64,000 nt of DNA from Gadus chalcogrammus (lineage: Eukaryota; Chordata; Actinopteri; Gadiformes; Gadidae). Where the stretch lies: positions 14,894,925 to 14,958,924 of the forward strand of contig NC_079426.1 of assembly GCF_026213295.1 (NCBI RefSeq), read 5' to 3'. This document shows positions 13,063 to 64,000 of this stretch, piece by piece; position 1 is the first letter of the stretch, and every line of letters begins with the position of its first letter. The position numbers and the translations under genes are program-made. The notes below the pieces were generated by a model. That model searched no databases, was not told where the DNA came from, and saw only the letters and a list, made by a program, of their open reading frames with translations.

Positions 13063-13671
13063 GATTTTTCTTTGTCTTTCTCCTGTCTCTCTTTCTCTCG
13101 CTCTCTCTATCCCCGTCGCTGACTTTTTCCCTTTTTTCTGTATAAATCGAATGCACATGGAAGGGCTGGTACAGGTTTCACAATGCAGATGTTAACAAGC
13201 AATGATTGGCTTAAAATAAAAACGTTTAAGTATTGAAGGAACACCCCTTGAGTTTAACCATTTCGTTATTCGAGGGGGTCCAGATATATCTGTCTTTCCA
13301 CGAAAAATAATGCATGCAAAAAAACACCTAGGATGTTGCATCAAACAACATAAAAGAAACATGATCGTCAGGTGCACTTTCTCCTTATTTCTATCTCAGT
13401 AGTTTCCTCCATTTCCCTTACCATATTCAATCTTTCAGAGCCACGCTGAAGAGATCGATACTTGAGCCGATGCAACATGAAACCCAAGTCCTGTCTTTTA
13501 TGTTGTCACCCGTGATTCGCCCCTGCCATCTGCCCATACCTCCATCTGTTATTACGGACAGGAAATACTTTGCCCTACAAACAAAAAAACAAAAAAACAA
13601 AACAAGATCTGCCATTACTTTATTTGTCACCCCTGGCACCGTTGGGCTTATGTCATTAAATCATGTTCTTC

Positions 13672-13845
13672 TCTATGAGCTCGGATATCAATCGACGCTG
13701 CGTCCAATTGTTCAAAGCGAAAGATGTGGACTCAATCGACAAACTTGTTTGCAAGTTGAGAGAGGAGGGGGAGCTGATCCCTTTTGATGTCACTTATCAG
13801 GTCCATTGTGAGCTGATGGATGTTTATCTAGAAAATTATATCTGA
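13672..13845 (+). other. Unrecognised short ORF with protein-like composition, copy 1
   Basis: Starting at the in-frame ATG (13675) it reads MSSDINRRCVQLFKAKDVDS, then KLVCKLREEGELIPFDVTYQ, and ends at TGA. The helical spacing vaguely recalls a PPR/TPR unit, but I cannot assign a family. A GT follows the TYQ codon. In copy 2 (41768 onward) a TAG replaces a codon two residues later, so anything beyond TYQ is not conserved. It lies in the intron between exons 26 and 27. It may be a pseudogene fragment. Confidence 0.35.
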
Positions 13846-14240
13846 TGTCACCCATCCATTTGGCACAGTGTGTTTGGCCAGGGATGAAAGACGTGCTTCT
13901 GGCAACCAAACGGAGAGAGTGCATGGGCGAATAAAGGAGGAATATCTCCTGTACACAAAAACATAATTCTATGTTTTCTATATTTTTTTCAACCGCTCGA
14001 TGCTGAGATTAAAAATTGAATTTCCAGAGAGAATCTATAAAAACTGCATCAGGCAACTCTTGACGATACCACGACCAGTAATAATTGGATGCATCATTCA
14101 AAGTAAGTGAGGTATGTCATGCATCTCTTATTGATCCTCATGAGGAGGTTTCCCCTCTCACTCATCCATGGCAAGAGACAGTATTTATCTAACAGACACA
14201 GTACATAGGAGCTGCGCTGAGGCAGTAGTGCAGATCACCA

Positions 14241-14340
14241 NNNNNNNNNNNNNNNNNNNNNNNNNNNNNNNNNNNNNNNNNNNNNNNNNNNNNNNNNNNN
14301 NNNNNNNNNNNNNNNNNNNNNNNNNNNNNNNNNNNNNNNN
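14241..14340. other. Assembly gap, 100 N
   Basis: Exactly 100 N, the usual placeholder for a gap of unknown size between contigs. True content and length are unknown. It separates the end of copy 1 from the unique block with exons 1-14. Confidence 0.99.
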
Positions 14341-14479
14341 CTTCCCCAAAGGTACCATTAATTATTGATGTCCACCCAAACAAAATAACATTTGCAGTGT
14401 GTCTTCAACTGTATGCTTTACTACACAGCTTTCACCGCTAAGGAAAGCCACAATCTTGGAGGGCATTTGTTATTTTCAA

Positions 14480-14960
14480 GCGGGAGAGGTTCATGTACTT
14501 CAGGAGTCAAAGCCAAAGTTCCTTTCACCCAATTCCTTCTCAACCATGGCTGAGATAACCCCCACTACGAGTCTCATTGTGGAAATACCAGAGACGAGAG
14601 TCCGACGTGTTATGCGCCATAACACCAACAGCAGAACGGTTATCCAAATAACAAAGAAGTGTACAACATTTGCGTTACAGTGTGTGTAATCACACACACA
14701 CACAAGCATGAGGCACTCGCACGATCGTAGCTCATTGTCTCATTGGCGGGCCAAATTCTCTGGTTGGCAAGGCAGAGAAAGGGGAGGTAGCTTGGGCCCT
14801 TATAACAACATATAGGGCCACATTCCAAATCAGCGCGCCTGAGCTTCCATTTTTTTGCAGTATACCTACTAGTGCTCGTTTTACACCGAACGCAAGTTAT
14901 AGCCAGGGGGACGATAGGCAGGCTAGGGGAACTCGTATTAATGTTAGAAAACCTCATAAA
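14480..14960 (-). mobile_element. Unclassified interspersed repeat (family shared with 50150-50560)
   Basis: The complement of this stretch matches 50150-50560 over several hundred bases: shared words include tagctcattgtctcattgg, tcagccatggttgagaagga and the cgtgttatg palindrome region. There is no coherent protein. It is a dispersed non-coding element just right of the gap, and a plausible reason the assembler broke here. Confidence 0.7.
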
Positions 14961-15043
14961 GTGAGATTTTCATGCCATGGGACCTTTAAATCTCTCAAAG
15001 CGGTCCTTGTTTTTTGAGGCTCAACAGGTATTGAAGAGAGTAG

Positions 15044-62817
<47,774 letters not shown>

Positions 62818-64000
62818 GTACTCTACCCCTCATTTACTCCACCCACAGAATCCTTCGACCCACCCACTCACTCACCCACCAAGCTGAACGCCCCTTCTCT
62901 TCGCACTGAGATCTGTATTTGCATACCAAAACTAAAACTCCATCACATCCGGTGACTGTATGTCACCTGCTAACATTTTCAGGTGACACAACCCTCAACA
63001 GGAGCCTGTGAATGCATTCATGCAGTGCCTCAGTAACCTTTCATACCACTCACAACCACTTATGGAGTAATGACTCACATTTGTCCTTCCCACAAAGGTG
63101 ATGTGAAGCAGGTCAGTCAGGGCGAGGGGGCCTTGTCCAAGGACCTTAGTGCTGCCACGTCGGAGGTGTAGTGTGTTGCTTTTGACCTTCAGTTGTTTGA
63201 TTTTTAAAATACAATATGGAGAATTCTCAACGCAACATTCCATAGTTCCATTTCTCGCGCAATCTAACAGCACCGATACAAAGCAGATGTAGAATTGTCC
63301 TAACCCATCTGGTATATGGCCTTCAAGGCAGTTGACATTGCAGTTGCTCTCGGTAGATACAACACAGTATTCGATGCGTGGCGCCTCGCCTCAGGAGCTA
63401 AAGTGCTTCACATGTGAGCAACACAGAACAAGAATACAATAGAGTAAAAGAAAAAAAAGAAAAAGAACATACGTGACTTTTATATTTTATAGCAACAGAA
63501 CTGTCACCAAGGTCTCACTGTTCTCAGAATTTTAAAGTGGAGAAAACTCATCATTTAGAGCTTAGGTAGGCAATTTCGGGAACCTAGCCAGATTGGCTAG
63601 ATTTGAAAAGTATCAAATCCAAAAGCTACCAAACCTCCCTTCAAGCCTCCCTACCAAGATACATGAATAGCTCGCAAAGGGTCTGCCAAGCCTCATTTGG
63701 GACCGAATGCAATGACTGGACGGGCTTGTTACAGGCCTGAGATATTCACAGAAATACGATTATTTTTTATCAGAGCTTTATGTTGGGATGTTAAAGATAA
63801 TTTCAACAAATGTGTTTTAAAATATGTTGCCTACCCTAGCTTTAATGAGTAATTGCGTCATGCCAGCTTATAAAAATAGTAACTGGAGCACAAGGCTTAC
63901 ATTCTCAAACCCATCCGTTTTTCATCCTGTGTATGCATATATTTCAGTTTATCAATACCGAATCAAAAAGATTCTAGTCTACTCTTTTTTTTTTTACTGC
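62818..64000. other. Intron after exon 41, to the window edge
   Basis: No conserved continuation of the CHAT-like region was found. The next real exon is expected beyond 64000. Confidence 0.6.

Noticed and set aside
63097..63171. Possible terminal exon reading DVKQVSQGEG and ending in TAG
   Set aside because: It would cut the protein inside the CHAT-like region. The composition is not family-like, and the real continuation is expected further right.

Overview
The window is vertebrate, almost certainly teleost fish, nuclear DNA. It has long introns, GT-AG exons, very many long (TG)n/(CT)n microsatellites, L2-type LINE fragments, hAT and Tc1/IS630-like elements, and a 100-base N scaffold gap. 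The exceptional density of dinucleotide repeats would fit a cod-like (gadid) genome, but that is inference only.

One gene dominates, on the + strand: the middle and C-terminal part of cfap46 (formerly ttc40/C10orf93-type). It encodes a very large TPR-rich protein of the central apparatus (C1d projection) of motile 9+2 cilia. I could chain 41 exons from 15181 to 62817 with recognisable splice sites. Intron phases match at every junction, apart from reading-frame defects inside two exons. The visible exons give about 5.6 kb of coding sequence (about 1880 codons). The family protein is about 2700 residues long, so the 5' exons are missing, and the last exons lie beyond the right edge.

Layout: (1) 1-14240, a near-identical copy of exons 15-26 with their introns, ending exactly at the gap (14241-14340). 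(2) 14341-28153, unique sequence with exons 1-14, an internally deleted LINE and other LINE remnants. (3) 28154-42331, the second copy of the duplicated block, carrying exons 15-26 in the correct place. (4) 42332-64000, unique sequence with exons 27-41, an antisense L2 LINE, a Tc1/IS630-like element, MITE-like elements, a long foldback and a G-rich minisatellite.

The first copy is out of order. Its last exon ends in phase 0, while exon 1 after the gap needs two carried-over bases, so the two cannot be spliced in frame. Together with the gap, the near identity and the differing microsatellite lengths, this is best read as two haplotypes placed in tandem by the assembly. A real partial tandem duplication remains possible. 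No second protein-coding gene, RNA gene or CRISPR array is supported, and I found no convincing undescribed system. The most interesting biological signal is the repeated placement of (TG)n runs directly against cfap46 3' splice sites.
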